Below, in pieces: positions 9,234 to 19,255 of a DNA stretch of 44,712 nt (position 1 is its first letter; every line of letters starts with the position of its first letter). Both the position numbers and the translations under genes were made by a program. The notes below the pieces were generated by a model that was not told where the DNA came from, did not search any database, and worked only from the letters and a program-made list of their open reading frames with translations. This DNA is from an uncultured Croceitalea sp. (lineage in GTDB: Bacteria; Bacteroidota; Bacteroidia; Flavobacteriales; Flavobacteriaceae): NCBI GenBank assembly GCA_947503285.1, contig CANNDD010000014.1, positions 1 to 44,712 of the forward strand, read 5' to 3'.

Positions 9234-9956
9234 TTAGTTATGTGTTTTCGACGAACCTGAAACCAACCTATTGATCTCGTTTAGTTCTTCATGGGTTAAA
9301 TACCTCCATTTTCCGACCGGAACATCTAAATTCACATTCATGATGCGAACCCGTTTTAGTTTTTTCACACGATAATCAAGATACTCGCACATACGGCGTA
9401 TTTGACGGTTCAGACCTTGTGTGAGGATTATGGTAAACTGCTTTTCGCCAATTTGCTCTACATGACATTTTCTGGTGACCGTATCAAGAATTGGCACTCC
9501 ACCACGCATTTGTTTCAAGAAATTGGCCGTAATGGGTTTGTTGACCGTAACGACATATTCTTTTTCATGATTATTGCGTGCCCTTAAAATTTTATTGACG
9601 ATATCTCCGTCGTTGGTCAGAAAAATTAGCCCTTCGCTTGGTTTATCCAACCTACCTATGGGAAAGATACGTTTTGGATAATTGATATAATCAATAATAT
9701 TATCTTTCTCAACTTGGGTATCCGTAGTACAAACAATGCCAATAGGTTTATTGAAAGCCAGATAAACTGATTTTTCCTTGGGTTCAATTATTGGTTCCCC
9801 GTCAACTTTTACCACGTCCCCCTCAACAATCTTGGTTCCCATTTCGGGTACCATGCCATTAATGGTTACGCGGCCTTGCTGAATTAACTTGTCGGCAGCC
9901 CTTCTTGAGCAATACCCTGCCTCACTAAGGTATTTATTGACTCTTGTTTCCTTCAT
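9234..9956 (-). CDS. rluF: 23S rRNA pseudouridine(2604) synthase
   Basis: 240-aa RsuA/RluB/E/F-type pseudouridine synthase. An S4 RNA-binding domain comes first ([20 protein letters not shown], about 5-60). The catalytic motif [17 protein letters not shown] carries the nucleophile Asp104, and the C-terminal [22 protein letters not shown] matches RluF/RluB better than RsuA. It isomerises a uridine in the 23S rRNA peptidyl-transferase region. RluF is preferred over RluB because of the short length and the [11 protein letters not shown] segment, but the choice is by eye. The gene appears monocistronic, with no strong terminator after it. Confidence 0.85.
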   Translation of the reverse strand: MKETRVNKYLSEAGYCSRRAADKLIQQGRVTINGMVPEMGTKIVEGDVVKVDGEPIIEPKEKSVYLAFNKPIGIVCTTDTQVEKDNIIDYINYPKRIFPIGRLDKPSEGLIFLTNDGDIVNKILRARNNHEKEYVVTVNKPITANFLKQMRGGVPILDTVTRKCHVEQIGEKQFTIILTQGLNRQIRRMCEYLDYRVKKLKRVRIMNVNLDVPVGKWRYLTHEELNEINRLVSGSSKTHN

Positions 9957-10007
9957 TTACCGCAAATCGTTTAAGCTGCGTAAACTTCTTTAAAAAAAAC
10001 AGATAAA

Positions 10008-10035
10008 AAAAGCCCACTTTTCATAAAGTAGGCTT
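10008..10035 (-). terminator. Intrinsic terminator of the Bax-inhibitor-1 gene
   Basis: On the minus strand AAGCCTACTTT and AAAGTGGGCTT form an 11-bp stem with one wobble around ATGA, followed by a long T run (TTTTTATC). It lies just after the stop at 10058. Confidence 0.85.
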
Positions 10036-10057
10036 CTTGAATCGTATTTCAATGAGA

Positions 10058-10768
10058 TCAATCATTGGAAAGAATACTCAAAATATACCAAAATAAAAGC
10101 ATCAATGAAGCAAACAACCCTAATGAAGCGGCTACATGCTGATTTTCATGATACTTGTGAATCATGTTCGAAGTTTGATATAAAATAGATCCTGAGGCCA
10201 ATACCACCATGCCGACACTGAACCAAAGGCCTAGGTCAAAACCAAATAGGGTACCTGCGATGATTAGGCCTAGCGCAATAAAAAAGCCAATCGTGAGTGC
10301 CGATTTAAGAAATGAGAAATCTTTTTTAGTAATGAAAACGATGGCCGAGAGTCCGGTAAATAGTGATATCGTTAAAATAGCGGCTTGGTATAGAATATTA
10401 AAGGCACCGCCATCGGCAATCATTACCGCCATAAAAATAAGGGGTATAAAAATAAATGCCTCAGCTACCACATATAACACCAGGCCAGCATAGTGGGCTT
10501 GTATGTTATCGCTTTTTAAAGCCAGCTTTTCGGCATAGTTCGTCACGAGCATAAACCCCCCAACTAATAGCAACCAGCTAATACCGCCTGTAAGCGATAT
10601 GGCAAGTTCTACAATTGCCGGAATTTGAAAGAATAGGGTTTCCACTAAGATAAAGAGCAATACCGCTCCCGCTAAATGGGCATAGGTTTTTTTGTAAAAA
10701 GCGACCCTGGTCTGGTCATCAAGTTGACTGATTACTGGAGGTAAGTGTGGAATTTCTTGGTTTTCCAT
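10058..10768 (-). CDS. Bax inhibitor-1/YccA family membrane protein
   Basis: 236 aa with about seven transmembrane helices after a short soluble N terminus (VISQLDDQTRVAFYKKTYAHLAG, the family's typical entry to helix 1). The family covers bacterial YccA/YbhL and eukaryotic TMBIM proteins, with roles in FtsH regulation or ion leak. It sits in the inner membrane. Helix 6-7 has the GSILYQTSNMIHKYHENQHVAASLGLFAS segment, typical of the family. Single gene with its own terminator. The physiological role in this organism cannot be read from context. Confidence 0.9.
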   Translation of the reverse strand: MENQEIPHLPPVISQLDDQTRVAFYKKTYAHLAGAVLLFILVETLFFQIPAIVELAISLTGGISWLLLVGGFMLVTNYAEKLALKSDNIQAHYAGLVLYVVAEAFIFIPLIFMAVMIADGGAFNILYQAAILTISLFTGLSAIVFITKKDFSFLKSALTIGFFIALGLIIAGTLFGFDLGLWFSVGMVVLASGSILYQTSNMIHKYHENQHVAASLGLFASLMLLFWYILSILSND

Positions 10769-10946
10769 GAATTGGGATTTAGAGGTTAGGTTGTTTTAAC
10801 GGTGCTTCTGTATCACTAAGTATTTTAAACCGGTCTTATTCGATGAGTGGTCTTTATATGAGGATTACATACCATATGTGAATTCTATGATCTTGTCCAA
10901 GAAATTAAAAGTCCAGTAACGGCTGATGACTTCCATAATGGCATTT

Positions 10947-11426
10947 TTAAAACGAAATTTTTATTTTCTTAATAAGGGAATCCATGAAAAGCAAGGCAGC
11001 AAGAGTGACGACACTTACCCAAAATACTGGCGGTATGATGAATAAATCTTGAAACCACGCTATTTTCAACCAGGTTTTTTCTGATACTTGAATGGTATTG
11101 AAGAATAATCCATCGAGCAATAAACAAATGTAGATTATGCTCATGATGCTGATGAGAACAGTGTTCGCTTTTGTTGAAGATAAGGGTTCAAGAGTAGGTT
11201 TTTCAACTTTGTCTCTCAGCGCTTTCATAGTTTTATGAGTAAAATCGACTGATACATCATGAAGAATTTCCTTTTTGAAATTGTACTGATGAATGAAATC
11301 GTTCTCTTTAAGCAGTGTTTGCCCTTCTTTGAGATAGTCCATCACATTTTCAGTAAAATCAGGGCTTGGTTTATCAGATGGAACCGATTTGATAAGTTGA
11401 ATGAGAAGTTTGTCTTTTTGTTTCAT
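10947..11426 (-). CDS. Small membrane protein coupled to the ECF sigma factor (possible anti-sigma)
   Basis: 159 aa of unknown family. The first 95 residues are soluble and charged; two hydrophobic helices follow (VLISIMSIIYICLLLDGLFF and IIPPVFWVSVVTLAALLF) and a basic tail. The gene starts one base after the stop of the ECF sigma gene, so translation is probably coupled. Position and topology suit an anti-sigma or accessory factor. No zinc-binding HxxxCxxC motif or FecR domain is visible, so the role is inference. Confidence 0.7.
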   Translation of the reverse strand: MKQKDKLLIQLIKSVPSDKPSPDFTENVMDYLKEGQTLLKENDFIHQYNFKKEILHDVSVDFTHKTMKALRDKVEKPTLEPLSSTKANTVLISIMSIIYICLLLDGLFFNTIQVSEKTWLKIAWFQDLFIIPPVFWVSVVTLAALLFMDSLIKKIKISF

Positions 11427-11427
11427 C

Positions 11428-12000
11428 TTATAGTATTGAATTTGATTCTCCCCTTAGCAAGACATCAAGTCTTTTCTTTAGCTTCTTTCTTGCCCTAAAT
11501 AATTTCACTTTTATATTCGTGGCAGATAAGTCGGTAATAGTACTTATTTCTTCAATGGTGTTTTCATCGATATAATATAGTGTTATAAGAAGCCGCTCTA
11601 TAGGTCTTAAAGAATCAATGGCCAATTTTATAAACCTTTGTTGTTCTTCAATCTTAAAATTTTCAAGTTGTGCATTGGCAGTAGCTAGAAACGCTTCATC
11701 ATCTTGCTCTTGTAGATTTCGAGTGCTGATTTTATTCTTTCGTTTATAGTAAAGGGCCGACCTATATGTTATGGTATACAACCAGGTAGAAAATTTGGCT
11801 TCTTTTTTAAACGCATCGATGTTCTCATAGGCCTTTATAAAACTTTCTTGTGCAATATCTTCGGCATCGTCAGCATTTTCTAGAATTTTTAAAGCTACTG
11901 CATATACCATTTCCTTATATTTTTCAACTAGATGTGAAAACGCCTCAAGGTCTCCTTCCCTAACCTTGTCTATATATTTCAAGTCGTTTTTAAAGCCCAT
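11428..12000 (-). CDS. RNA polymerase ECF sigma-70 family factor
   Basis: 190 aa from the ATG at 12000 (MGFKNDLKYIDKVREGD); an ATG six codons upstream is possible. Region 2 is clear (FSHLVEKYKEMVYAVALKI...DAEDIAQESFIKAYENIDAF), including the core-binding DAEDIAQE motif and FSTWLYTITYR. Region 4 is present (LRPIERLLITLYYIDENTIEEISTI...NIKVKLFRARKKLKK). It directs RNA polymerase to a small regulon. It is divergent from the DUF6249 gene and transcribed with the small membrane protein downstream. Confidence 0.93.
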   Translation of the reverse strand: MGFKNDLKYIDKVREGDLEAFSHLVEKYKEMVYAVALKILENADDAEDIAQESFIKAYENIDAFKKEAKFSTWLYTITYRSALYYKRKNKISTRNLQEQDDEAFLATANAQLENFKIEEQQRFIKLAIDSLRPIERLLITLYYIDENTIEEISTITDLSATNIKVKLFRARKKLKKRLDVLLRGESNSIL

Positions 12001-12134
12001 CTTAGTATTAAGATGCAAGTTCTTCCCTTTACGTTACAGTTTTCGCGTGGTTTACTGAAAAATAATTTCTTCCGATTTTGTGTAACCTCAATCACGATTC
12101 TTGCATCACATCCATAACAACAAAAACAATCGTG

Positions 12135-12473
12135 ATGAACGGGGATATTATCGTACCAATAACATTTATAACTTCCATATTCGGAATTATTTACTTCTAC
12201 CTAAAATCGAGACATCGAGAGCGAAGCGCCATGATTGAAAAAGGCATAGACGCGAGTTCCATCGAGAACAAAACCAAAACAATTGCAACTACTTTAAAAA
12301 TAGGAATGCTGTGTGTCGGTATCGGTATGGGAATTTTGATGGGCTATCTGGTCAATACCTTTTTTGGCATACAGGACAGTCCCGTATTCTATTTTGCATT
12401 TACCTTCCTTTTTGGTGGCTTGGGCCTTATTCTAAATTATAAGATTGAAAAAAGCAGTACAGATGGGTACTAA
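12135..12473 (+). CDS. DUF6249-like small membrane protein
   Basis: 112 aa from the ATG at 12135; the longer frame uses a TTG upstream and would only add a charged, unlikely leader. Helix 1 (IIVPITFITSIFGIIYFYL) is followed by SRHRERSAMIEKGID, the conserved basic stretch of this family, and two more helices. In Bacteroidota such genes commonly lie beside ECF sigma genes, as here, where it diverges from the sigma factor. Function is unknown; control by or of the sigma factor is inference. Its end overlaps the next gene by 11 bp. Confidence 0.75.
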   Translation: MNGDIIVPITFITSIFGIIYFYLKSRHRERSAMIEKGIDASSIENKTKTIATTLKIGMLCVGIGMGILMGYLVNTFFGIQDSPVFYFAFTFLFGGLGLILNYKIEKSSTDGY

Positions 12474-13500
12474 GACACTCGTTATATCCGCGATGCTGTT
12501 CTCATTCTATCTCAATGCCCAAACTAAATTCGAAAGTTTAGCGGATAGAAAAGAAATAATGGAACTCTTACAAAAGTATAAGGTACCTGCTATGGGCCTG
12601 GGCGTTATCGAAAATGGAAAGCTCGTAACCGTAAATGCCTATGGTAAAATCAAAGAGGGTATTACCGCTCCATATAATACCATTTTTGATGTCGCTTCGT
12701 TGACAAAATCGGTTGTTACCATGACTACCCTTCAATTGGTCGAAAATGGGGATTGGAATTTAGACAAGCCGTTATATTCCTATTGGGTTGACCCCGATAT
12801 TATAAATGATTCCCTTCATAAGAAATTAACGACCAGGCATGTATTGACCCATACTAGTGGATTTAATAATTGGCGTTGGATGGATGCTACCGGTAAACTT
12901 CAATTTCATTTTGAGCCAGGGAAGAAATTCAAATATTCAGGGGAAGGCTTCGAGTACCTGAGAAAAGCACTGGAAAGTAAATTTAAAATATCGTTACAGC
13001 GTTTATCGGATTCTTTACTCTTTCGACCCTTGGGTATGAAAGACTCGAGACATGCTTGGGATGAAAATGTTGATGAAAGCAGGTTTGCCATAGGACATGA
13101 TACCCTTAAAAACAGCTATGAACTGCCTAAGGAAAATAAGCCAAATGGCGCTGATAATGTATTGACCACCATCGAGGATTTTGGAATTTTCGGAATCAAT
13201 GTTTTTGAAAAACTAAATACTACCAAGGGTGCTTATCAAGAAATGGTAAAACCACAGGTTATGGTTCGGGAAAAAATAGCAATGGGCCTTGGTTGGTTCA
13301 TTTTTCCAGATTTACCCAATGATGAATATGCCCTATATAATGTAGGGGGTGATCCAGGAGTTCATACGGTCATAGTGTTACTGCCAAAGTCACAAAAGGG
13401 GGTCATCATATTTACCAATGGGGACAAAGGGTATTTACTCTATAAAGAACTACTGCCAAAGTTATTGGAGGTAGGCGCCGAAATAATCAGTAGAATCTAA
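12463..13500 (+). CDS. Exported serine hydrolase 1 (beta-lactamase/PBP fold)
   Basis: 345 aa from the ATG at 12463, which gives a signal peptide MGTKTLVISAMLFSFYLNAQ. The 12445 alternative is a TTG. Active-site SxxK is S79-L-T-K82 in DVASLTKSVVTM. The second motif is Y-S-G in FKYSGEGFEYL, close to the class C YxN. HTSGF and the C-terminal NVGGDPGVHT stand in for the KTG box. Likely acts in the periplasm on peptides or esters; substrate unknown. First of five serine hydrolases here, overlapping the DUF6249 gene, with 10 bp to the next gene. Confidence 0.88.
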   Translation: MGTKTLVISAMLFSFYLNAQTKFESLADRKEIMELLQKYKVPAMGLGVIENGKLVTVNAYGKIKEGITAPYNTIFDVASLTKSVVTMTTLQLVENGDWNLDKPLYSYWVDPDIINDSLHKKLTTRHVLTHTSGFNNWRWMDATGKLQFHFEPGKKFKYSGEGFEYLRKALESKFKISLQRLSDSLLFRPLGMKDSRHAWDENVDESRFAIGHDTLKNSYELPKENKPNGADNVLTTIEDFGIFGINVFEKLNTTKGAYQEMVKPQVMVREKIAMGLGWFIFPDLPNDEYALYNVGGDPGVHTVIVLLPKSQKGVIIFTNGDKGYLLYKELLPKLLEVGAEIISRI

Positions 13501-13510
13501 ATCAAATCAA

Positions 13511-15217
13511 ATGAAAAACAACCAATTTATCCAGTCCATTGCAATCGTACTCTTTGTGATACAATCGGTAATGCTACATGCCCAAGACAAAAACGATAGT
13601 GCAATTAATATCGATACCGAACAGCAAATAAATAATCTCTTTGAAACTTGGAATACGAATAAAACCCCCGGTGCCGCAGTGGCTATTATAAAAGATGGTA
13701 AGATCCTCTTTAAAAAGGCCTATGGTTTGGCCAATCTTGAGTTTGGTATAAAAAATAGCCCATCGACGCTGTTCAATATTGCTTCTAATTCAAAGCAGTT
13801 TACCGCGTATGCCTTATTGCATTTAGTTGAAGAAGGGAAAGTGGATTTAGGGGATGACATTAGAAAATACATTCCTGAACTGCCTGATTTTGGCGAAACT
13901 ATTAAAGTGAAGACCCTAATGCAGCATACACACGGAATACGGGGTATAACATATCTTTTAGGAATGGCCGGTTGGAATATCGAAGATGTTATCTCAAGAG
14001 AGGTTGTTTTAAAAATTTTAAGCCAACAAAAAGAATTGAATTTTTCACCTGAAACCGATTTCTCTTATAACAACTCTGGTTATATGTTACTTGCAGAACT
14101 TATTGAACGGGTATCGGAAAAACCCTTTCATCGGTATTTGGATGAAATCATTTTTACGCCCTTAGAAATGAAAAGTACGGTCTTGTTTGAAGACTATCAG
14201 AAGGTCATACCTGACCTTGCCAATCCCTATTTCTTTGATGGTATGGGTTACAAAAAGGGCATACGTAATTCAAAAGATATTGTCGGTAATACAGGTATAC
14301 GAACGAATATTGAGGATTTAAGCAAATGGATCATCAACTTTGATAAGGAAAAAGTCGGTAATCAGGCGTTGTTCAATACGTTGGCCAAGCCCGGTATTTT
14401 AAAAAATGGGGATACCATCGGTTATTCCTGTGGTCAAATAGTTTCTATGCACAAGGGAAGACAGGTCGTAAGTCACGGAGGCGCCGATGCCGGGTATAGA
14501 AGTCAGATTTTGAGGTTCCCTGATGATAAGGTTGCAGTAATTGTGCTTACGAATGATGGGTCACTTAATGCTCATGAAAAAGCATATGCCATAGCCGATA
14601 TCTTTTTCGATGGTATAAAGATGGCCGATCCAGTAAAAACCAATGACTCAAAACCGACTAAAATAGTGGTCAAAGGGACCTTAAAAAGGTACGAGGGAAA
14701 ATTTGAACTTCAACCAGGTTTTATCATGGAATTTAACGAGAAAGAAGAAAACCTATATATTACGGCTACGGGCCAAGGGACCTTTCCGTTGGAGACGCTT
14801 AATGAGAAGCAATTTCAAATAAGAAGGATTAGTGCGATCATTACTTTTATTGAAGGTGATAATGGAAATTTTGATACTTTGACCTTTACCCATAACGGAC
14901 AAAATACGCTAGGCAAAAGAATACAGTATAAATTGGATAGTGCTACACTTGAAAAATATACCGGCATTTATTACAGTCCCGAGTTGCATACATCTTATGA
15001 GTTGAGTGTTGAGAACGGGGTGCTGCTTGCCAAACATCAACGCCAAGAAAGCACAAGATTATCACCTTTAGGTAAAAATAGGTTTTCAGGTAATACTTGG
15101 TTTTTCGGGACATTTGAATTCGAGCTGCAAGAAGATATGGTAAAAGGCTTCAGGGTAAGTGCGGATAGGGTCCGGAACTTAAGATTCAATAAGGTAGCGG
15201 AGACCTATTCCTATTGA
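13511..15217 (+). CDS. Exported serine hydrolase 2 with two C-terminal beta domains
   Basis: 568 aa with a signal peptide ending at MLHAQ. Catalytic SxxK is S92-N-S-K95 (NIASNSKQFTAY), YxN is YNNSGYMLLAELI, and the third motif is SHGGADAGYRS. These are complete class C/PBP4*-type motifs. Residues about 385-470 and 475-565 are two related beta-rich repeats (LKRYEGKFEL... and LEKYTGIYYS...), like the DUF3471-type domains found after many such hydrolases. It is the only one of the five with this tail. It probably shares a transcript with hydrolase 1. Confidence 0.9.
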   Translation: MKNNQFIQSIAIVLFVIQSVMLHAQDKNDSAINIDTEQQINNLFETWNTNKTPGAAVAIIKDGKILFKKAYGLANLEFGIKNSPSTLFNIASNSKQFTAYALLHLVEEGKVDLGDDIRKYIPELPDFGETIKVKTLMQHTHGIRGITYLLGMAGWNIEDVISREVVLKILSQQKELNFSPETDFSYNNSGYMLLAELIERVSEKPFHRYLDEIIFTPLEMKSTVLFEDYQKVIPDLANPYFFDGMGYKKGIRNSKDIVGNTGIRTNIEDLSKWIINFDKEKVGNQALFNTLAKPGILKNGDTIGYSCGQIVSMHKGRQVVSHGGADAGYRSQILRFPDDKVAVIVLTNDGSLNAHEKAYAIADIFFDGIKMADPVKTNDSKPTKIVVKGTLKRYEGKFELQPGFIMEFNEKEENLYITATGQGTFPLETLNEKQFQIRRISAIITFIEGDNGNFDTLTFTHNGQNTLGKRIQYKLDSATLEKYTGIYYSPELHTSYELSVENGVLLAKHQRQESTRLSPLGKNRFSGNTWFFGTFEFELQEDMVKGFRVSADRVRNLRFNKVAETYSY

Positions 15218-15504
15218 TGTTACAACACCATTTTTTCACGTATTGTAATTCGATGGCATGAAAACATTTGATCAGTGTCGTAACCTTACCTGTGGGCACT
15301 GCCATATTTGAGTATTACGAAAATTTAAGAACGGCATCCTTTTGAATGGAAAATACTACCTATTTCCTTTATATAAATAATTGGACACGTATTCAGGTGG
15401 AAGGAACGGCCATGGAAAAAACAAAAAAAGAAAGACGGCGGTAACAAAATGTCAAAAATTGACTCTTTATAGGTAAAGGCTAAAATTTATACCCTTGCGA
15501 TAAG

Positions 15505-16320
15505 ATGAAAATATTGACAAAAGGAAAATATTACGGCAGTAAGGATTTAGAGGTTTCCTATAACGGAATTCTGCTTTCGCAGTATAATTACAATACCAAA
15601 CGAAAAACGGATTGGCACTATCATGAAAACCCCTATTTTATGTATGTTCTACAGGGTAATATGATGGACTGCAATAAGAAAGTGAAATCATTGTGCCCCG
15701 CTGGTAGTTTGATGTTCAATAATTGGCAAGAGGCGCATTATGGCTCTAAGCATTCTGAAGATGCCAGTGGTTTCCATCTCGAATTTGAGCGGGAATGGCT
15801 ATTAAAAAATGAAATACCCCTGAATTTATTGGAAGGGAGTCAACTCATCGAAAACCCAAAATTACATTTGCTTTTCGCAAAGTTATATCACGAATTTTTG
15901 ATTTCAGATGATTATAGTGATGTTTCCGTTGAAGTCTTATTACTTCAAATATGTGATGCTTTGGGCAATTTAAAACATACGAATGCCCAAAAGAATCCAA
16001 GCTGGGTAGCTAGCTTGAAAGAATTGCTACACTATGATTCCACTACACTTAGTCTTGAATATTTATCCCAAGAGCTAAAATTACATCCTGTGCATATTTC
16101 TAGGGCGGCATCAAAGCACCTTTCAATGAGTCTTGGCGAATATATACGACAGCATAAACTTAGAAAGGCCATTTCGCTACTTCTAAATTCAAATGATTCC
16201 TTAACTGAAATAGCCTATCAAACGGGTTTTTCTGACCAAAGTCATTTCAATCGGGTATTCAAATCGATTTTTAATAGCAGTCCAAGTGCTTATAGAAAAA
16301 CGATCCATAAACATCTGTAA
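15505..16320 (+). CDS. AraC family transcriptional regulator
   Basis: 271 aa. The N-terminal part looks like a cupin sensor (DWHYHENPYFMYVLQGNM; CPAGSLMFNNWQEAHYG), as in AraC members that sense small ligands. The C-terminal double HTH (about 165-268) has LSLEYLSQELKLHPVHISRA and SLTEIAYQTGFSDQSHFNRV followed by FKSIFNSSPSAYRK, the family signature. It lies between serine hydrolases 2 and 3 in the same direction and probably controls some of them. The 287-bp spacer before it contains no gene. The ligand is unknown. Confidence 0.92.
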   Translation: MKILTKGKYYGSKDLEVSYNGILLSQYNYNTKRKTDWHYHENPYFMYVLQGNMMDCNKKVKSLCPAGSLMFNNWQEAHYGSKHSEDASGFHLEFEREWLLKNEIPLNLLEGSQLIENPKLHLLFAKLYHEFLISDDYSDVSVEVLLLQICDALGNLKHTNAQKNPSWVASLKELLHYDSTTLSLEYLSQELKLHPVHISRAASKHLSMSLGEYIRQHKLRKAISLLLNSNDSLTEIAYQTGFSDQSHFNRVFKSIFNSSPSAYRKTIHKHL

Positions 16321-16381
16321 TGTTAATTTCATCCTATTTTCAGAATAGGGGAACAGCTACTTTTGATTTTTCATTACAATC

Positions 16382-17467
16382 ATGAAAGCTATGAAGCATT
16401 ACTTTTTCCCCTTTTTCTATTTCTTTTTGACCAATATTTCAGCACAAATTGATTTTGACAAGGTCAATACCGTTGGTGCCCCGTTATTTCAAAAAATGGA
16501 CAGTACGATAAATTCAGGGAAATATGAAAAAATCACAAGTGTATTGGTTGCCCATAACGGAAAGGTTTTATTTGAAAAGTACTACAACGAAAATGATGTT
16601 AACTCTAAACACAACACACGTTCTGTCACTAAAACCATGGCAACTTTATTAACGGGCATCGCCATAGATCAAGGGTATATTACCTCTGAAAATGATAAGA
16701 TTTTCGACTATTTGCAGCACAAACTCCCTGTAAGAAATCCTGATAAACGTAAAGAAGAAATTACTATCGAAGATCTCTTGACCATGAGTTCTACTCTAGA
16801 ATGTAGTGACTGGAATCATTACTCTAGAGGCAATGAAAATCGTATGTATCTTATAGAAGATTGGGCTAAATTTTATTTGGACCTTCCTATTTTTTCATAT
16901 CCTTATGGGCCTAAACCAGAGGAACAGCTTTATGGTCGGGCATTTACCTATTGCACTGCTGGAGCTGCTTTAATGGCAGAAATTTTACAAAATGCCATTA
17001 AAGATGATTTGGTAGAATTTGCGAAAAAGCATCTTTTTGAACCACTGGCAATTGAAGACTATACCTTGCATTATACACCTCTTGAAATATTAAATACCGC
17101 TGGAGGTAGTGAATATAGAAGTAGGGATTTTTTGAAATTAATTCAACTATGTTTGAACAAGGGGCAATGGAATGGAAAACAAATTATTGCATCATCATGG
17201 ATTGAAAAGGCATCGTCACCAAAAGCAAATGTCAGAAAGGGTACTGATTATGGGTATTTACTTTGGCTTAAAAGTTTTGGTAAAGACAAGAAGTATAAAT
17301 CTTTTTATATGTCTGGTAATGGTGGTAATAAAGTTCTGGCATGTCCTGAATTACAGATGTCCGTTGTTATCACTACAACAAACTACGGCAATAGTGAAGG
17401 GCATTGGTACACTGATGATATTATGAATGAATTTATTGTTCCTGCAGTTGAAAAACTTGCAAATTAG
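16382..17467 (+). CDS. Exported serine hydrolase 3
   Basis: 361 aa with a signal peptide (YFFPFFYFFLTNISAQ). SxxK is S81-V-T-K84 in NTRSVTKTMATLL. It carries LLTMSSTLECSDWN, also seen in hydrolases 4 and 5. The second motif is YCTAG, Tyr without the usual Asn, and the third is SGNGGNKVL. Hydrolases 3, 4 and 5 form one subfamily (TRSV-K, LLTMSS, GNGGNK) distinct from 1 and 2. Likely periplasmic; an esterase or peptidase role is possible. It is first in the group after the AraC gene. Confidence 0.88.
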   Translation: MKAMKHYFFPFFYFFLTNISAQIDFDKVNTVGAPLFQKMDSTINSGKYEKITSVLVAHNGKVLFEKYYNENDVNSKHNTRSVTKTMATLLTGIAIDQGYITSENDKIFDYLQHKLPVRNPDKRKEEITIEDLLTMSSTLECSDWNHYSRGNENRMYLIEDWAKFYLDLPIFSYPYGPKPEEQLYGRAFTYCTAGAALMAEILQNAIKDDLVEFAKKHLFEPLAIEDYTLHYTPLEILNTAGGSEYRSRDFLKLIQLCLNKGQWNGKQIIASSWIEKASSPKANVRKGTDYGYLLWLKSFGKDKKYKSFYMSGNGGNKVLACPELQMSVVITTTNYGNSEGHWYTDDIMNEFIVPAVEKLAN

Positions 17468-17552
17468 ATATATCAATTGTTTAAAAACCTAATTCACATA
17501 GTATCCTAAAAGGTTTAAAGAAATAGTATTCATCAAATCAAAAATTAGAATT

Positions 17553-19199
17553 ATGAAATCGAATCTTTTAATAGTACTTGTTACATGCCTATTGGTATCT
17601 TGTAGAGGTTTTGGTCAGCCAAAGGCGAATGATATCAATGCAGACGAGATTGGAAGTTTATATTTTTCAAAAGTAGACTTTACAGAAGCAAAGATTTCTT
17701 CAGCCCCATATTCAAAAAGTCTCAACCTACATGACGACAATTACCTTAGTATTGTTTTTACCTTAAGTAAACCACTCATAAAAGAACTTCAAGAATTGGC
17801 ACCTGACCTGTCTGAAGAGGAACTGTTACGGAAGGGAAATTTTCAATTTTCATATCTAATAGACGACGAAAAAATCTATGTTGAGAATTTAAACACGGGT
17901 GCAGGGCCGAAAACCCGTAAGACCGAAGCACTTCGACAGGTCATACCCTTAATAACACCGGAGCGAATAAATTTTTGGGGTTGGTTTATGTGGCAACGAT
18001 TTATGAAAATGGGGGGTGGGGTAGATTCATTTACCCAAGGCGATCACACCCTAAGCATAGAGGTAAGGTCTTACTTAGAAACCGATACTTTAAAAGTTGG
18101 ACCCCTTTTGGCCACAGGAAATATCGCTGTCACCGTTCCTAAAATAGAGATAGATGAAAGCATGGTTCCCGTTCAAAAAATACAACCCAATAGCGGGTGG
18201 AAAATTTCTAAAGCCAACTATGACCGCGACAAAATTGAAGCACTCAATAGAAAAATTGCCGAAGGTAGATTTAAGGATATCAATGGAATCGTGGTATTAA
18301 AACATGGCGAACTCTTAATTGAGGAATATTTTAATGGTGCATCCAGAAGCAGTTTGCACGACACCAGATCTGTAGGCAAATCATTCGCCTCTACTATTAT
18401 GGGCATAGCTGTCGAAGATGGGTTTATAAAAAATGAAGATACCTTCTTGAAAGAATTTTACGATTTAAAATCCTACAAAAACCATAGTGCCAAAAAAGAT
18501 TCCGTAACCTTAAAATCGCTCTTGACCATGAGTTCCGGATTTTTAGGTGATGACGAGGACGATGAAAGTCCGGGCACTGAAGACAAAATGCAAGCTACCG
18601 ATAACTGGGTGAAGTTCACTTTAGATTTACCGATGCATAAAGACAAAGTAATAGGTAGGGATTATAATTATTTCACCGCAGGTACGGGCTTGTTAGGGGA
18701 TATCATACATAAATCAGTTCCTGATGGGCTCGTTTCGTATGCCGATAAAAAATTATTCACCCCTTTAGGGATTACTGATTATAAATGGATCTACACCCCG
18801 CAACGTGTTGCATATACAGGTGGCGGAATACGTCTTAGGGCTATTGATTTTGCCAAATACGGACAGCTGTATAAAAACAAGGGACATTGGAATGGCAAAC
18901 AAATCTTAACTCAAGAATGGGTAGAAAAAAGTTTGGCCAAGCAGGTATCTCAAGACTATGGGGGCATAAAAGGGTTTCACTATGGGTATCTCTTTTGGAA
19001 CATGGTGTATACCATCAATGACAAAGACTATGAGGTTTCTTTTTCCAATGGAAATGGAGGTAATAAGATCTTTGTTTTTAAAGACATTCCTTTTGTAGTA
19101 GTAATCACTGCCTCAGCATATGGAAAACTGGATGCTCATACCAATGTTGACAAAATGATGGTGGACTATATTTTGCCCGCAATACTGGCTAGACAATAA
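17553..19199 (+). CDS. Lipoprotein serine hydrolase 4 with an extra N-terminal domain
   Basis: 548 aa; lipoprotein signal MKSNLLIVLVTCLLVSC with the lipobox Cys at 17, so probably anchored in the outer or inner membrane. Residues about 35-200 form an N-terminal beta-rich domain that I do not recognise (FQFSYLIDDEKIYVENL). The hydrolase domain follows, with SxxK S273-V-G-K276 (DTRSVGKSFAST), LLTMSSGFLGDDEDDE and SNGNGGNKIFVF. The motif Y-F-T replaces YxN. It is 85 bp after hydrolase 3 and 56 bp before the chosen start of hydrolase 5, which suggests one operon. Confidence 0.88.
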   Translation: MKSNLLIVLVTCLLVSCRGFGQPKANDINADEIGSLYFSKVDFTEAKISSAPYSKSLNLHDDNYLSIVFTLSKPLIKELQELAPDLSEEELLRKGNFQFSYLIDDEKIYVENLNTGAGPKTRKTEALRQVIPLITPERINFWGWFMWQRFMKMGGGVDSFTQGDHTLSIEVRSYLETDTLKVGPLLATGNIAVTVPKIEIDESMVPVQKIQPNSGWKISKANYDRDKIEALNRKIAEGRFKDINGIVVLKHGELLIEEYFNGASRSSLHDTRSVGKSFASTIMGIAVEDGFIKNEDTFLKEFYDLKSYKNHSAKKDSVTLKSLLTMSSGFLGDDEDDESPGTEDKMQATDNWVKFTLDLPMHKDKVIGRDYNYFTAGTGLLGDIIHKSVPDGLVSYADKKLFTPLGITDYKWIYTPQRVAYTGGGIRLRAIDFAKYGQLYKNKGHWNGKQILTQEWVEKSLAKQVSQDYGGIKGFHYGYLFWNMVYTINDKDYEVSFSNGNGGNKIFVFKDIPFVVVITASAYGKLDAHTNVDKMMVDYILPAILARQ

Positions 19200-19255
19200 T
19201 CGTATGGACTATGTATCAAAACAAGGATTACTTACCTCAAAATTCAATACAAGCC